Below, one piece after another: positions 1-8,396 of a stretch of 64,000 nt of DNA. This DNA comes from Pseudomonas sp. P8_229. Lineage in GTDB: Bacteria > Pseudomonadota > Gammaproteobacteria > Pseudomonadales > Pseudomonadaceae. The DNA lies in contig NZ_CP125378.1 in the NCBI RefSeq assembly GCF_034008635.1, positions 6,014,501 through 6,078,500 of the forward strand. The letters run 5' to 3'. Positions within the stretch are counted from its first letter, which is position 1, and every line of letters begins with the position of its first letter. The notes beneath the pieces are model-generated. The model was not told the DNA's origin and ran no database searches. It saw nothing but the letters and a program-made list of their open reading frames with translations. Made by a program: the position numbers and the translations under genes.

Positions 1-32
1 GCGTACAGCGAACGGGTGCTTGAACGTTTCAT
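1..32 (-). CDS. sorB: Start of a probable sulfite dehydrogenase cytochrome c subunit (5' fragment only)
   Basis: Reading leftwards, the sorA stop codon is followed after about ten bases by an ATG at 32, preceded by a TGAGGAA ribosome site that overlaps the sorA stop. Only about ten codons are visible (Met-Lys-Arg-Ser-Ser-Thr-Arg and so on), a basic start that would suit a signal peptide. In known SorAB systems the molybdenum subunit is followed by a small c-type cytochrome that takes its electrons, so this is the natural guess. The identity is inferred from position alone, because no heme motif lies inside the window. Confidence 0.4.
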   Translation of the reverse strand, partial: MKRSSTRSLY

Positions 33-42
33 GCAAGGTTCC

Positions 43-1272
43 TCAGGCGACGGTGACATGCAAGGTTTCAACGGCGTGGCGCCGGTAACCACCGGGGTTC
101 CAGTCGGCTTGCAGCGGCTGAACCTCGCCGGCACGGTTGCTCGCCCGCACGCTCAAGGGCGTGACGCCCGGATCGCTGAAGGTCACGGTCAACGTCCATT
201 CGCGGAACGAGTAGCGGCCCAGATCCTCGCCCAGCGTCGCGTCGCGCCAGCTGTTGCCGTTGTCCAGCGAGACCTGCACCTTGTCGATGCCGGCGCCGCC
301 ATCGAACGCGATGCCCTTGAGCATCACGTCGGTGGCGCGCGGCAGTACGTCGCCGGGGGCGACGCTGGTGATGAAACTGCGCACCGGCAACGTCGAGATC
401 GGCAGGGTTTTCGCTGCCGCCGTGCCGGGCGCCACGCAGAAACAGTCGTTGTCGGGCACGCGATAGCCCTTGCTCATGAAGAAGCCGTCGAAGGTCTGGT
501 CGATCACCTCGATCTCGCTCAGGTGCTTGACCCAATAGGTGCCGAAATAGCCCGGCACCACCAGACGAATCGGGTAGCCGTTGAGGAAGGGCAGGTCACT
601 GCCGTTCATTGACCAGGCAATCAGCGGCTCGCCGTCCGTGGCATGGCGGATGTCCAGCGCCTTGATGAACTCGGGCGTGCTCGGCAGCACCGGTTTGTCC
701 AGCCCGCGAAAGGTTACCTGACGCGCCTCGGGCCTGACGCCGGCCTTGTCCAGCAGCGCCTTGAGCGGCACCCCGAGCCAGCGTGCATTGCCCATGGAGC
801 CGTTGCCCAATTGCGCGCCGAACACCCGTGGCGTCGAGAAACCACGGCTGTTGCCCGAACATTGGTTGACTGCAACCACTTCCACCGGCGGGGCCAGAGC
901 CTTGAGCTGCGCGAGCGACAGCGACAGCGGTGTGTCGACCGAGCCCTTGACCGTCAGCCGGTAAGTGTCCGGATCGATACTGAGCGGAAAGTTTGCCAAG
1001 TGGTAGCGGACGAAAAATGCATCGTTGGGCGTGAGCGGGCCTTCATTAAATACGCTGAAGGGTGTTTCAAGGTGCGGTGGGCGGGTGGTGACAAGAATCA
1101 GCGGTCGTTTCTGCGGATATTGCACCCGCGGACGCGGACCGGCGGCGAAGGTCACTTGCTCGGCATTCGGCTCCGCCGCGCTGGCGAGTCGGGCCAGCGG
1201 TGAGGCAGCCAGCGTCAGGGCCAGGGCGTCACGCATCAGGCGTCGACGGCTCGGGTTGCAGTCGTCCTTCAT
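43..1272 (-). CDS. sorA: Periplasmic sulfite dehydrogenase/oxidase, molybdenum subunit
   Basis: A 409-residue sulfite oxidase-family molybdoenzyme that oxidises sulfite to sulfate and passes electrons to a cytochrome c. The N-terminus has a twin-arginine signal (S-R-R-R-L-M, then a hydrophobic Ala/Leu stretch to about residue 33), so it is probably folded in the cytoplasm and exported by Tat. The molybdopterin domain covers about residues 60-280, with Cys138 in V-N-Q-C-S-G-N-S-R-G as the expected Mo ligand. A C-terminal dimerisation domain (about 290-405) ends the protein. It is transcribed away from the qor operon and has its own copy of the 41-bp repeat (1340-1380) upstream. That suggests sulfite is produced when the neighbouring pathway is on. 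Confidence 0.85.
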   Translation of the reverse strand: MKDDCNPSRRRLMRDALALTLAASPLARLASAAEPNAEQVTFAAGPRPRVQYPQKRPLILVTTRPPHLETPFSVFNEGPLTPNDAFFVRYHLANFPLSIDPDTYRLTVKGSVDTPLSLSLAQLKALAPPVEVVAVNQCSGNSRGFSTPRVFGAQLGNGSMGNARWLGVPLKALLDKAGVRPEARQVTFRGLDKPVLPSTPEFIKALDIRHATDGEPLIAWSMNGSDLPFLNGYPIRLVVPGYFGTYWVKHLSEIEVIDQTFDGFFMSKGYRVPDNDCFCVAPGTAAAKTLPISTLPVRSFITSVAPGDVLPRATDVMLKGIAFDGGAGIDKVQVSLDNGNSWRDATLGEDLGRYSFREWTLTVTFSDPGVTPLSVRASNRAGEVQPLQADWNPGGYRRHAVETLHVTVA

Positions 1273-1339
1273 GGAGTTCTCTCTTGTTGTGGGTGATCGG
1301 TATCGATCCCCTCAACACTAGCCGCCTCGCGAAAGCTGT

Positions 1340-1380
1340 CGCTTTTCATTGCACGTCAGAGGCTTCGCATTTGACGACAG
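1340..1380 (-). promoter_or_regulatory. 41-bp tandem AraC-type operator, copy C, facing sorA
   Basis: Read on the minus strand, this 41-bp element contains two direct copies of an 18-bp half-site starting 21 bp apart, fitting YTGWCRTSNRAWGMRAAG. It aligns without gaps to the copies at 8623-8663 (34 of 41 identical) and 1410-1450 (27 of 41). It points at sorA, with a possible -10 (TAGTGT) about 19 bp further on. Binding by the AraC-type protein encoded at 7383-8396 is inferred. Confidence 0.7.
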
Positions 1381-1409
1381 ACCCGCCATCACTGGGCCTT
1401 GCCGCAAAT

Positions 1410-1450
1410 TTGTCATGAAATGAAAAGTCATTGTCGTCTGATGCGAAGCG
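1410..1450 (+). promoter_or_regulatory. 41-bp tandem AraC-type operator, copy A, facing the qor operon
   Basis: Second copy of the element, on the plus strand, 78 bp before the quinone oxidoreductase start. It matches the 8623-8663 copy at 32 of 41 positions. Both 18-bp half-sites keep the invariant TG, C, T, A, G and final AAG. A candidate -10, TACAGT at 1469-1474, lies 18 bp downstream, and no good -35 exists, as expected for an activator-dependent promoter. Copies A and C lie back to back in the 256-bp gap between sorA and qor. Confidence 0.7.
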
Positions 1451-1528
1451 ACCCGGCGGCGGCAGTCCTACAGTCCAGTCAACGCCCAACGAGGCAGCCC
1501 GCCAATCTTGCAGGGAGAATAAGAAAAC

Positions 1529-2509
1529 ATGGCCAAAGCCATACGCTTTCACGAAACCGGTGGTCCCGAAGTCCTTCGCCTGGAAGAGGTCGACGTCGGT
1601 GATCCAGGTCCGGGCCAGGTGCGCCTGCGTCATGTCGCGGTCGGTTTGAACTACGCCGACACCTACTTTCGCAACGGCACTTACCCGATTCCACTGCCTG
1701 CCGGCATGGGCGTCGAGGCGTCCGGCGTGGTCCAGGCCATCGGCGAGGGCGTGAGCAACGTCCGCGTCGGTGATCGGGTGACCTACACCGGGTTCCTCAA
1801 CACCCTGGGTGCCTATAGCACCGAACGCCTGATGCCTGCCGCACCGCTGATCAAACTGCCGGAAACCATCAGTTTCGAAACTGCAGCCGCGATGACCATG
1901 CGCGGCCTGACGTCGGCCTACCTGATGCGGCGTATCCACGACTTCAAGGAAGGTGACAGCATTCTGTTGCACGCGGCGGCGGGCGGCGTTGGCCTGATCG
2001 TCGCGCAGTGGGCGCGGTTGCTCGGCCTGAAGGTAATCGGCACCGTGTCCACCGAGGCCAAGGCTGAAATCGCCCGCGCCCATGGTTGCGAGCACGTCAT
2101 CAACTACAGCCATGAAGACGTGGCGCAACGCGTTCGCGAACTGACTGACGGGGTCGGGGTGAACGTGGTGTTCGACAGCGTCGGCAAAAACACCTTCATG
2201 GGGTCGCTCGATTCGCTCAAGCGCCGGGGCCTGATGGTCTGCGTCGGCACTGCGTCCGGGCCGATACCGCCGTTCGACCCGGTGTTGCTGGCGATGAAGG
2301 GCTCGGTGTTCCTGACCCGTCCGGCGCTGGCCGACTACATCGCCGATCCAGCGGAAAAAGCCGCACTCGCCGGCGAGCTGTTCGATCACGTCGGCAGCGG
2401 TCGGATCAAGATTGAAATCAATCAGCACTACGCCTTGCAGGATGCCGTTCAGGCCCATCGCGACCTGGAATCACGCAAGACCACGGGCTCATCGATTTTC
2501 GTCATTTAA
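1529..2509 (+). CDS. Quinone oxidoreductase-like NADPH reductase (zinc-free MDR family)
   Basis: 326 residues, the usual length for the Qor branch of the medium-chain dehydrogenase/reductase superfamily. The N-terminal GroES-like domain has the N-Y-A-D motif of quinone reductases and lacks the cysteine zinc ligands of alcohol dehydrogenases. The Rossmann domain starts at A-A-A-G-G-V-G near residue 150. The enzyme reduces quinones or alpha,beta-unsaturated carbonyls with NADPH. It is first in an operon with the TauD-like dioxygenase (14-bp gap), so it probably handles an enone or quinone intermediate of that pathway. A GGGAG ribosome site precedes the ATG. Confidence 0.8.
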   Translation: MAKAIRFHETGGPEVLRLEEVDVGDPGPGQVRLRHVAVGLNYADTYFRNGTYPIPLPAGMGVEASGVVQAIGEGVSNVRVGDRVTYTGFLNTLGAYSTERLMPAAPLIKLPETISFETAAAMTMRGLTSAYLMRRIHDFKEGDSILLHAAAGGVGLIVAQWARLLGLKVIGTVSTEAKAEIARAHGCEHVINYSHEDVAQRVRELTDGVGVNVVFDSVGKNTFMGSLDSLKRRGLMVCVGTASGPIPPFDPVLLAMKGSVFLTRPALADYIADPAEKAALAGELFDHVGSGRIKIEINQHYALQDAVQAHRDLESRKTTGSSIFVI

Positions 2510-2523
2510 GGGAGTCGTCAGCC

Positions 2524-3372
2524 ATGAAAGTCGAACAGTTGACTTGCACCATTGGCGCGGAACTGATCGGCGTGAACCTCGCCGATGCCGTGCATGACGA
2601 CGACCTTTTTGCCGAAATCCGCCAACAGTTGCTCAAGCACCGGGTGGTGTTTCTGCGTGATCAACCCATCAGCCGCGCTCAACACGTAGCCTTCGCCCGA
2701 CGCTTTGGTGAGCTGGAGGATCATCCGGTGGCCGGCAGCGACCCGGAGCATCCGGGTCTGGTGCGCATCTACAAGAGCCCGGAGCATCCGGCGGAACGTT
2801 ACGAGAATTCCTGGCACAGCGACGCCACCTGGCGTGAAGCGCCGCCAATGGGCTGCGTGTTGCGCTGCGTGGAATGCCCGCCGGTGGGCGGTGACACCAT
2901 GTGGGTGAACATGGTCGAGGCCTATGCGCGGTTACCGGATGACGTGAAAACGAAGATCGCTGGTCTGCGCGCACGCCACAGCATCGAAGCGAGTTTCGGT
3001 GCAGCGATGCCGATCGAAAAACGTCTGGCGCTCAAGGCGCTGTACCCGGACGCTGAGCACCCGGTGGTGCGCACCCACCCGGAAACCGCCGAGAAGGTGC
3101 TGTTCGTCAACGCCTTCGCCACCCATTTGAGCAACTTCCACACCCCGGATCGGGTGCGCTTCGGCCAGGACGCCAACCCCGGTGCCGGCGAACTGCTGCG
3201 CTACCTGATCAGTCAGGCCTACATCCCCGAGTATCAGGTGCGCTGGCGGTGGAAGCCCGACAGCATCGCGATCTGGGACAACCGCAGTACCCAGCACTAC
3301 GCCGTGATGGACTACCCGCCGTGCCATCGCAAGATGGATCGGGCCGCGATCGTCGGCGACAAGCCGTACTGA
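2524..3372 (+). CDS. TauD/TfdA-family Fe(II)/2-oxoglutarate dioxygenase
   Basis: 282 residues, full length for the family. The iron triad is visible: His98 and Asp100 in W-H-S-D, and His258 in T-Q-H-Y. Arginines 269 and 273 sit near the C-terminus in the usual 2-oxoglutarate-binding segment ending in V-G-D. Members hydroxylate a carbon next to a heteroatom, releasing sulfite from taurine or alkyl sulfonates, or cleaving aryloxy ethers. The substrate cannot be read from the sequence. The co-regulated sulfite dehydrogenase makes a sulfonate or sulfate ester attractive, but this is inference. Confidence 0.82.
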   Translation: MKVEQLTCTIGAELIGVNLADAVHDDDLFAEIRQQLLKHRVVFLRDQPISRAQHVAFARRFGELEDHPVAGSDPEHPGLVRIYKSPEHPAERYENSWHSDATWREAPPMGCVLRCVECPPVGGDTMWVNMVEAYARLPDDVKTKIAGLRARHSIEASFGAAMPIEKRLALKALYPDAEHPVVRTHPETAEKVLFVNAFATHLSNFHTPDRVRFGQDANPGAGELLRYLISQAYIPEYQVRWRWKPDSIAIWDNRSTQHYAVMDYPPCHRKMDRAAIVGDKPY

Positions 3373-3458
3373 TACAGCACTGTTGCATTTTTCCTCGTCA
3401 AGACGCCGGGCCGGTGTGAACCCGGCTGGGCGGACAATCATAAAAACAGGAGTAAACC

Positions 3459-4511
3459 ATGCAATTTCTCGACGATTCCCTGCACCCGGAAACCATGGAA
3501 AAAGTCGTCATCACCGTGGCCCCGTACGGTCCTGAGTGGATGCCCGAAGACTTCCCCGAAGACATCCCGCTGACCATGGACGAGCAGGTGCAGAAAGCGG
3601 TCGATTGCTACGAGGCCGGCGCCACCGTGCTGCACCTGCATGTGCGTGAACTCGACGGCAAGGGCTCCAAGCGCCTGTCCAAATTCAATGAGCTGATTGC
3701 CGGAGTGCGGGAAGCGGTGCCGGACATGATCATTCAGGTCGGCGGCTCGATTTCCTTCGCCCCGGAAAGCGAAGGCGAAGCGGCCAAGTGGTTGTCGGAT
3801 GACACCCGGCACATGCTGGCGGAGCTGACGCCGAAGCCGGATCAGGTCACGGTGGCGATCAACACCACCCAGATGAACATCATGGAGTTGCTGTACCCGC
3901 AATACCTCGAAGGCACCTCGCTGGCGAGCCCGGCGATACATGCCGCCTACAGTGAAATGACCGTGCCGGCCGGCCCGGCCTGGGTCGCTGAACACCTGCG
4001 CCGGCTGATGGCGGCGGGGGTGCAGCCGCACTTTCAATTGACCGGCATGCATGCGCTGGAAACCCTGATGCGCCTGGTGCGCAGCGGCGTGTACATGGGC
4101 CCGCTGAACCTGACCTGGATCGGCATCGGCGGCGGTTTCGACGGCCCCAATCCGTTCAACTTCTTCAACTTCATCCACCGCGTGCCGGACGGTTGCACCC
4201 TGACCTCCGAGTCGCTGCTGAAGAACGTGCTGCCGTTCAACACCATGGCGTTGGCCATGGGCCTGCACCCACGGGTGGGCAACGAAGACACGATCATCGA
4301 TCACAAGGGCGCGCGTTTCAGCTCGGTGCAGCAGATCCGGCAGACCGTGCGCATTGCCCATGAACTGGGCCGGGACATCGCCAGCGGCAAGGAAGCCCGG
4401 GAGATTTATCGCATCGGCGTGCAATACCAGAGCGTCGAAGAAACCCTGCTGGCCAATGGCATGGCGCCCAACCGCAAGGCCGGGCAGAAAGGCGTGCCGC
4501 AACGCCGCTGA
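3459..4511 (+). CDS. Beta-keto acid cleavage enzyme (BKACE, DUF849)
   Basis: 350 residues with a TIM-barrel fold of the BKACE family, whose founder is 3-keto-5-aminohexanoate cleavage enzyme. Such enzymes exchange the acyl part of a beta-keto acid with acetyl-CoA, giving acetoacetate and a new CoA ester. The zinc-binding H-L-H-V-R segment is at about residues 66-70. The late R-V-G-N-E-D segment corresponds to the usual V-G-x-E-D with its catalytic glutamate. It lies 86 bp after the dioxygenase and probably cleaves a beta-keto acid made earlier in the pathway. The aminohexanoate substrate itself is unlikely, since no lysine-fermentation genes are nearby. Confidence 0.8.
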   Translation: MQFLDDSLHPETMEKVVITVAPYGPEWMPEDFPEDIPLTMDEQVQKAVDCYEAGATVLHLHVRELDGKGSKRLSKFNELIAGVREAVPDMIIQVGGSISFAPESEGEAAKWLSDDTRHMLAELTPKPDQVTVAINTTQMNIMELLYPQYLEGTSLASPAIHAAYSEMTVPAGPAWVAEHLRRLMAAGVQPHFQLTGMHALETLMRLVRSGVYMGPLNLTWIGIGGGFDGPNPFNFFNFIHRVPDGCTLTSESLLKNVLPFNTMALAMGLHPRVGNEDTIIDHKGARFSSVQQIRQTVRIAHELGRDIASGKEAREIYRIGVQYQSVEETLLANGMAPNRKAGQKGVPQRR

Positions 4512-4520
4512 CCGACGCGG

Positions 4521-4543
4521 GCGAGGGCGGCTGACGCCCTCGC
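4521..4543 (+). terminator. Intercistronic hairpin without T-tract
   Basis: A perfect 8-bp stem (GCGAGGGC/GCCCTCGC) with a 7-base loop directly after the BKACE stop codon. There is no T-run after it, so it is more likely an mRNA-stabilising or attenuating hairpin between BKACE and the MFS gene than a full terminator. Confidence 0.35.
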
Positions 4544-4569
4544 TCGCTGCTTCACCTGAAACGCTCGAT

Positions 4570-4577
4570 AACAACAA
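4570..4577 (+). promoter_or_regulatory. Candidate Hfq/Crc catabolite-repression motif before the MFS gene
   Basis: The bases AACAACAA fit the AANAANAA motif bound by Hfq with Crc in Pseudomonas mRNAs. It lies about 25 bases before the MFS start, just upstream of the GAGGAGG ribosome site. The role is inferred from the pattern only. Confidence 0.35.
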
Positions 4578-4603
4578 ATACAACAAAGTTTCGAGGAGGC
4601 TGT

Positions 4604-5932
4604 ATGGCCTATCACCCCATCGCCAGCGATGACGCTGCCAGCGACGTCGGCGTGGCGCGTCCCTACGCCTGGATCGTGTTTGCCCTGACGTTCGGCCTGT
4701 TGATTTCCGATTACATGTCGCGCCAGGTACTCAACGCCGTGTTTCCGATGCTCAAGGGCGATTGGGCCTTGAGCGACAGCCAGCTAGGCCTGCTCAGCGG
4801 CATCGTGGCGCTGATGGTCGGGCTGCTGACATTCCCGCTGTCACTCCTGGCCGACCGCTTTGGCCGGGTCAGGAGCCTGGCGTTCATGGCGCTGCTGTGG
4901 AGTCTGGCGACGCTGGGTTGCGCGGTGGCGCAGGATTATCCGCAGATGTTCATCGCGCGCTTCATGGTCGGCGTTGGTGAAGCCGCTTACGGCAGCGTCG
5001 GTATTGCCGTGGTGATCTCGGTGTTTCCCAAACATCTGCGCGCTACGCTGACCAGCGCCTTCATGGCCGGCGGCATGTTCGGTTCGGTGCTGGGCATGGC
5101 GCTGGGCGGGGTTATCGCCGCGAAACTCGGCTGGCGCTGGTCGTTTGCCGGCATGGCGCTGTTCGGCCTGCTGCTGGCGGTGCTGTACCCGCTGATCGTC
5201 AAGGAAGCGCGGATCGCTCCGCAGCGCGCAGCATTGATCGCGAGCAAGGCCACCGCAGCGGTCAAGCGCCCGTTGAGCACGCTGTATTCCAGCCGTTCGG
5301 TGGTTGCCACTTACATCGGCAGCGGTTTGCAGTTGTTCGTCGGCGGCACGGTGATTGTGTGGATGCCCAGTTACCTGAATCGCTATTACGCCATGGGCAC
5401 CGACAAGGCCGGCGCGGTCGCGGCAATCATCGTGTTGTGCAGCGGCGCCGGGATGATCGTCTGCGGCATGCTCAGTGATCGCCTGTGTCGGCACTCGCCG
5501 GAACGCAAAGTGGCGCTCGCCATCGGCTATTGCCTGGGCAGTTGCCTGTTGCTGTCGGCCGCATTTGCATTGCCGCCGGGGCCTGCGCAATTGCTGCTGA
5601 TCGGCCTGGGCATGCTGATCGCCGCCGGCACTACCGGGCCTGCCGGGGCGATGGTTGCCAACCTGACCCACGCTTCGGTGCACGGCACGGCGTTCGCCAC
5701 GCTGACCCTGGCCAATAACCTGCTGGGCCTGGCGCCGGGGCCGTTTCTGACCGGCAGGCTGTCGGACCTGATCGGCCTGCAGGGCGCGTTCCAATTGGTG
5801 CCGCTGGTAAGCATCGCGGCGGCAGCGGTGTTCTTTTACGCCAAATGTCATTACCGCAAGGACATCGCCCGATTGGCCGGAGAACGGCTCAACGAACCCA
5901 TGAGCAAAGCTGTGTTGGAGGTGAAGGTGTGA
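4604..5932 (+). CDS. Major facilitator superfamily permease
   Basis: 442 residues with about twelve hydrophobic segments. The MFS signature between segments 2 and 3 (L-A-D-R-F-G-R) is present, and a counterpart, L-S-D-R-L-C-R, appears in the second half. It resembles permeases for organic and aromatic acids. It is preceded by a strong GAGGAGG ribosome site and overlaps the Rieske gene by four bases. It probably imports the pathway's substrate or an intermediate across the inner membrane. The substrate is unknown. Confidence 0.82.
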   Translation: MAYHPIASDDAASDVGVARPYAWIVFALTFGLLISDYMSRQVLNAVFPMLKGDWALSDSQLGLLSGIVALMVGLLTFPLSLLADRFGRVRSLAFMALLWSLATLGCAVAQDYPQMFIARFMVGVGEAAYGSVGIAVVISVFPKHLRATLTSAFMAGGMFGSVLGMALGGVIAAKLGWRWSFAGMALFGLLLAVLYPLIVKEARIAPQRAALIASKATAAVKRPLSTLYSSRSVVATYIGSGLQLFVGGTVIVWMPSYLNRYYAMGTDKAGAVAAIIVLCSGAGMIVCGMLSDRLCRHSPERKVALAIGYCLGSCLLLSAAFALPPGPAQLLLIGLGMLIAAGTTGPAGAMVANLTHASVHGTAFATLTLANNLLGLAPGPFLTGRLSDLIGLQGAFQLVPLVSIAAAAVFFYAKCHYRKDIARLAGERLNEPMSKAVLEVKV

Positions 5933-6264
5933 GTGCTGTGTGCCGTCGCATACCCGTGTCTGAAGCCCGCTGCCCAAGGCCTGGAGGCCGGGCGTTGATC
6001 GAGTTCGAAGACAAGAGCCTGGCGCTGTTCAACATCGACGGCGAGCTGTTGGCCATCGACGACAGCTGCCCGCATCAGGGCGCCTCGCTGTGTGGCGGGC
6101 GGCTGGAGGGCAGGGTGATCCAGTGCTGCGCCCACGGTCTGCGTTTCGATCTGCGCAGCGGTTACCTGCTCAATTCACCCGTGCTCAAAGTCCCTTGCTA
6201 CCCGGTCGAGGTGATCGACGGCGAGGTGTTTATCGTGATCGCTGCCGAGGAAACCGTCTCATGA
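5929..6264 (+). CDS. Small Rieske [2Fe-2S] ferredoxin
   Basis: Starts at GTG 5929, overlapping the MFS stop (GTGA) behind a GGAGGTGAAG ribosome site; longer frames would run into the MFS gene. The 111-residue product is a stand-alone Rieske domain. Cluster ligands are Cys47-Pro-His49 and Cys66-Cys-Ala-His69. No transmembrane segment or oxygenase domain is attached, so it should be a soluble electron carrier. The TauD-type dioxygenase does not itself need a ferredoxin, so its partner may be an oxygenase encoded elsewhere. It could also serve as a NirD-like subunit. Confidence 0.8.
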   Translation: MSAVCRRIPVSEARCPRPGGRALIEFEDKSLALFNIDGELLAIDDSCPHQGASLCGGRLEGRVIQCCAHGLRFDLRSGYLLNSPVLKVPCYPVEVIDGEVFIVIAAEETVS

Positions 6265-7271
6265 GTACCCTTGTGCTGACTCGCATCCACAGCCAGACCC
6301 GCGTCCTGGCACCGGGATTTATCGTCAGCCTGATCGTCGCGGCGGCCGCCTCGTTCCTGTCCGAGCACTACGGCGCGCCGGTGATGCTGTTTGCCTTGCT
6401 GTTGGGCATGGCGCTGAACTTTCTTGCCGGTGACGGCGTGTGCAAGGCCGGTATCGAGTTCACCGCGCGCACCGTGTTGCGCCTCGGCGTCGCGTTGCTG
6501 GGGATGCGCATTACGTTGGAGCAGATGGCCGCGCTGGGCTGGAAACCGGTGGCGCTGGTGGTGATGCTGGTGCTGGTGACGATTGGCGTGTCGGTGATCG
6601 CCGCCAAAGCGCTGGGCTTTCAGCGGCTGTTCGGCATGCTCACCGGTGGCGCCACGGCGATCTGCGGCGCTTCGGCAGCGTTGGCACTGGCGGCGGCGTT
6701 GCCGCACCACCCGCAGAAAGAGCGGGCGACGCTGTTCACGGTGATCGGCGTTTCGGCGTTGTCGACCACGGCGATGATCCTCTACCCGATGATCGCCAAC
6801 GCCTTGTCGTTATCGCCACAGCTGGCGGGGATATTTCTCGGCGCAACCATTCACGATGTCGCCCAAGTGGTCGGCGCCGGTTACAGCCTGTCGACCGAAA
6901 CCGGCGACACCGCCACGGTGGTCAAGTTGATGCGGGTGGCGATGCTGCTGCCGGTGATCCTCTGTGCGGCGATGATCACCCGCCGCCAAGGCCTCGACAC
7001 CTCGGGCAAACGCCCGCCGTTGCTGCCGTGGTTTGCCGTCGGTTTTCTGTTGCTGGCCGGCATCAACAGCACTGGCTGGGTGGTGCCGGCGGTGCAGGGC
7101 GCGGTCAATGAGCTGTCGCGCTGGAGCCTGGTGGTGTCGATCAGTGCATTGGGCATGAAGACCCAGCTCAAGGAACTGGCGGCGGTCGGCATCAAACCGA
7201 TCCTGCTGATGGTCGGGGAAACGGTGTTTCTCGCGGTGCTGGTGCTGCTGGTATTGCACTGGGGCTTTTAA
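6261..7271 (+). CDS. YeiH-family membrane protein (putative sulfate exporter family)
   Basis: Starts at ATG 6261, overlapping the Rieske stop by four bases; 336 residues, normal for the family. About ten hydrophobic helices are seen, and the conserved G-A-T-A-I-C-G-A-S-A-A segment lies near residues 130-142. Members are annotated as putative sulfate exporters (Cons_hypoth698) and often accompany sulfonate-degradation genes, where they are thought to remove sulfite or sulfate. With sorA under the same operator type, this supports release of inorganic sulfur by the pathway. It is the last gene of the operon, followed by a strong terminator. Confidence 0.75.
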   Translation: MSTLVLTRIHSQTRVLAPGFIVSLIVAAAASFLSEHYGAPVMLFALLLGMALNFLAGDGVCKAGIEFTARTVLRLGVALLGMRITLEQMAALGWKPVALVVMLVLVTIGVSVIAAKALGFQRLFGMLTGGATAICGASAALALAAALPHHPQKERATLFTVIGVSALSTTAMILYPMIANALSLSPQLAGIFLGATIHDVAQVVGAGYSLSTETGDTATVVKLMRVAMLLPVILCAAMITRRQGLDTSGKRPPLLPWFAVGFLLLAGINSTGWVVPAVQGAVNELSRWSLVVSISALGMKTQLKELAAVGIKPILLMVGETVFLAVLVLLVLHWGF

Positions 7272-7348
7272 GTTCAGGCAGGCCGCGTCGAGCCGGTTCG
7301 CCGGCCCGGTGCGGTGTTTGAACCGGTGTTAATCACACTGGTTTTTTG

Positions 7349-7380
7349 CGGCGACTGTTTCGACAGTCGCCGTTTTTTTT
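7349..7380 (+). terminator. Strong intrinsic terminator with UUCG tetraloop
   Basis: A perfect 10-bp stem (CGGCGACTGT/ACAGTCGCCG) closed by TTCG and followed by eight T. It ends the rightward qor-to-YeiH operon. On the opposite strand there is no T-run, so it should not stop transcription from the convergent AraC gene efficiently. Confidence 0.92.
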
Positions 7381-7382
7381 GC

Positions 7383-8396
7383 TCAGGCCTGCTGCCGGCC
7401 CTTTTGCGTGCTGCGCCAGGTGGCGGGCGGCATGCCGAACTGGGTGATGAACCAGCGGGTGAACGAGCTGGCCATGGAATAACCGAGCATGTCGCCGATG
7501 CGGCTGAGCGAGTAGTTGGGGTTTTCCAGGTAACGCAGCACCAGGTCGCGGCGCACGTCGTTGATCAGGTCGTTGAACGCGCAGCCTTCGTCCTTCAGGC
7601 GACGTTGCAGGGTGCGCACGTTCATGCCCTGGGTCTGGGCGATCTGTTCGATGGTGGCGCGGCCCATGGGCAGCAGCAGGTAGATTGCCTTGCGCACTTC
7701 GAACAGCAATGACGGGCCTTCGTGGCTCAACAGCGAGTCGAGATAGCTCTGGGCGTAACGGGCCATGGCCGGGTCGGCGTTGGGGTTGGTCATGTCCAGG
7801 CTGGCGTCGGAACAGACGATGCCATTGAACTCGCTGCCGAACTCCAGGGTGCAGCCGAACAGGCGTCGGTGCAGTTGCAGGTTGTCCGGCGGCTGGTGGG
7901 TGAAATTCACGCTGTAGGGGTGCCAGTGGGTGCCGAGCAGCGCCGAGCACAGGCGGAACATCACACCGATCGCCAGCTCCGTGGCCTGGCGGCTGGGCAT
8001 CGGGGTTTCGGTGACCACCTCTTCACGAATGATCACCATCTTGCCGGCCTCCTCAATGAAGATCGCCAGCGAATCGTTCATCAAATGCCGGTATTGCACC
8101 ACCACCTGCAAGGCGTCGCGCAGGGTGCGCTGGTGGCTGAGCAACAGGCTGACCACGCCGAAGTCCGAGAGCTGACGCGATTCGGCCATGCTCAGGCCGA
8201 AGCTCTGGCAACCGCTGGCGGCGGATGAATCCTCCAGCAGGCGCACCGCTGCATCGATCGGAATACGGTGCTCCGGCGCTTGCAGTTGCGCTTTGCTCAG
8301 GCCGACACCGGCGAGTACGTCGCGCGGGTTGAAGCCAAGGTACTGGGTGACCTCCAGGTAGTTGGTCAAGACAGCGGCGCGAACAAGCGTGGGCAT
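7383..8396 (-). CDS. AraC-family transcriptional regulator (Arabinose_bd N-terminal type), likely regulator of the flanking operons
   Basis: Start chosen at ATG 8396 (M-P-T-L-V-R); 337 residues. The N-terminal ligand domain of the Arabinose_bd type covers about 1-200. The C-terminal AraC helix-turn-helix pair is at about 235-330 (T-L-Q-R-R-L-K-D-E-G, later F-T-R-W-F). This is the architecture of OruR/ArgR-like and CdhR-like regulators in Pseudomonas. It lies between two operons and close to a third unit that all carry the same 41-bp tandem repeat, so it is the obvious candidate to bind it. I saw no clear copy before its own gene. Confidence 0.88.
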   Translation of the reverse strand: MPTLVRAAVLTNYLEVTQYLGFNPRDVLAGVGLSKAQLQAPEHRIPIDAAVRLLEDSSAASGCQSFGLSMAESRQLSDFGVVSLLLSHQRTLRDALQVVVQYRHLMNDSLAIFIEEAGKMVIIREEVVTETPMPSRQATELAIGVMFRLCSALLGTHWHPYSVNFTHQPPDNLQLHRRLFGCTLEFGSEFNGIVCSDASLDMTNPNADPAMARYAQSYLDSLLSHEGPSLLFEVRKAIYLLLPMGRATIEQIAQTQGMNVRTLQRRLKDEGCAFNDLINDVRRDLVLRYLENPNYSLSRIGDMLGYSMASSFTRWFITQFGMPPATWRSTQKGRQQA

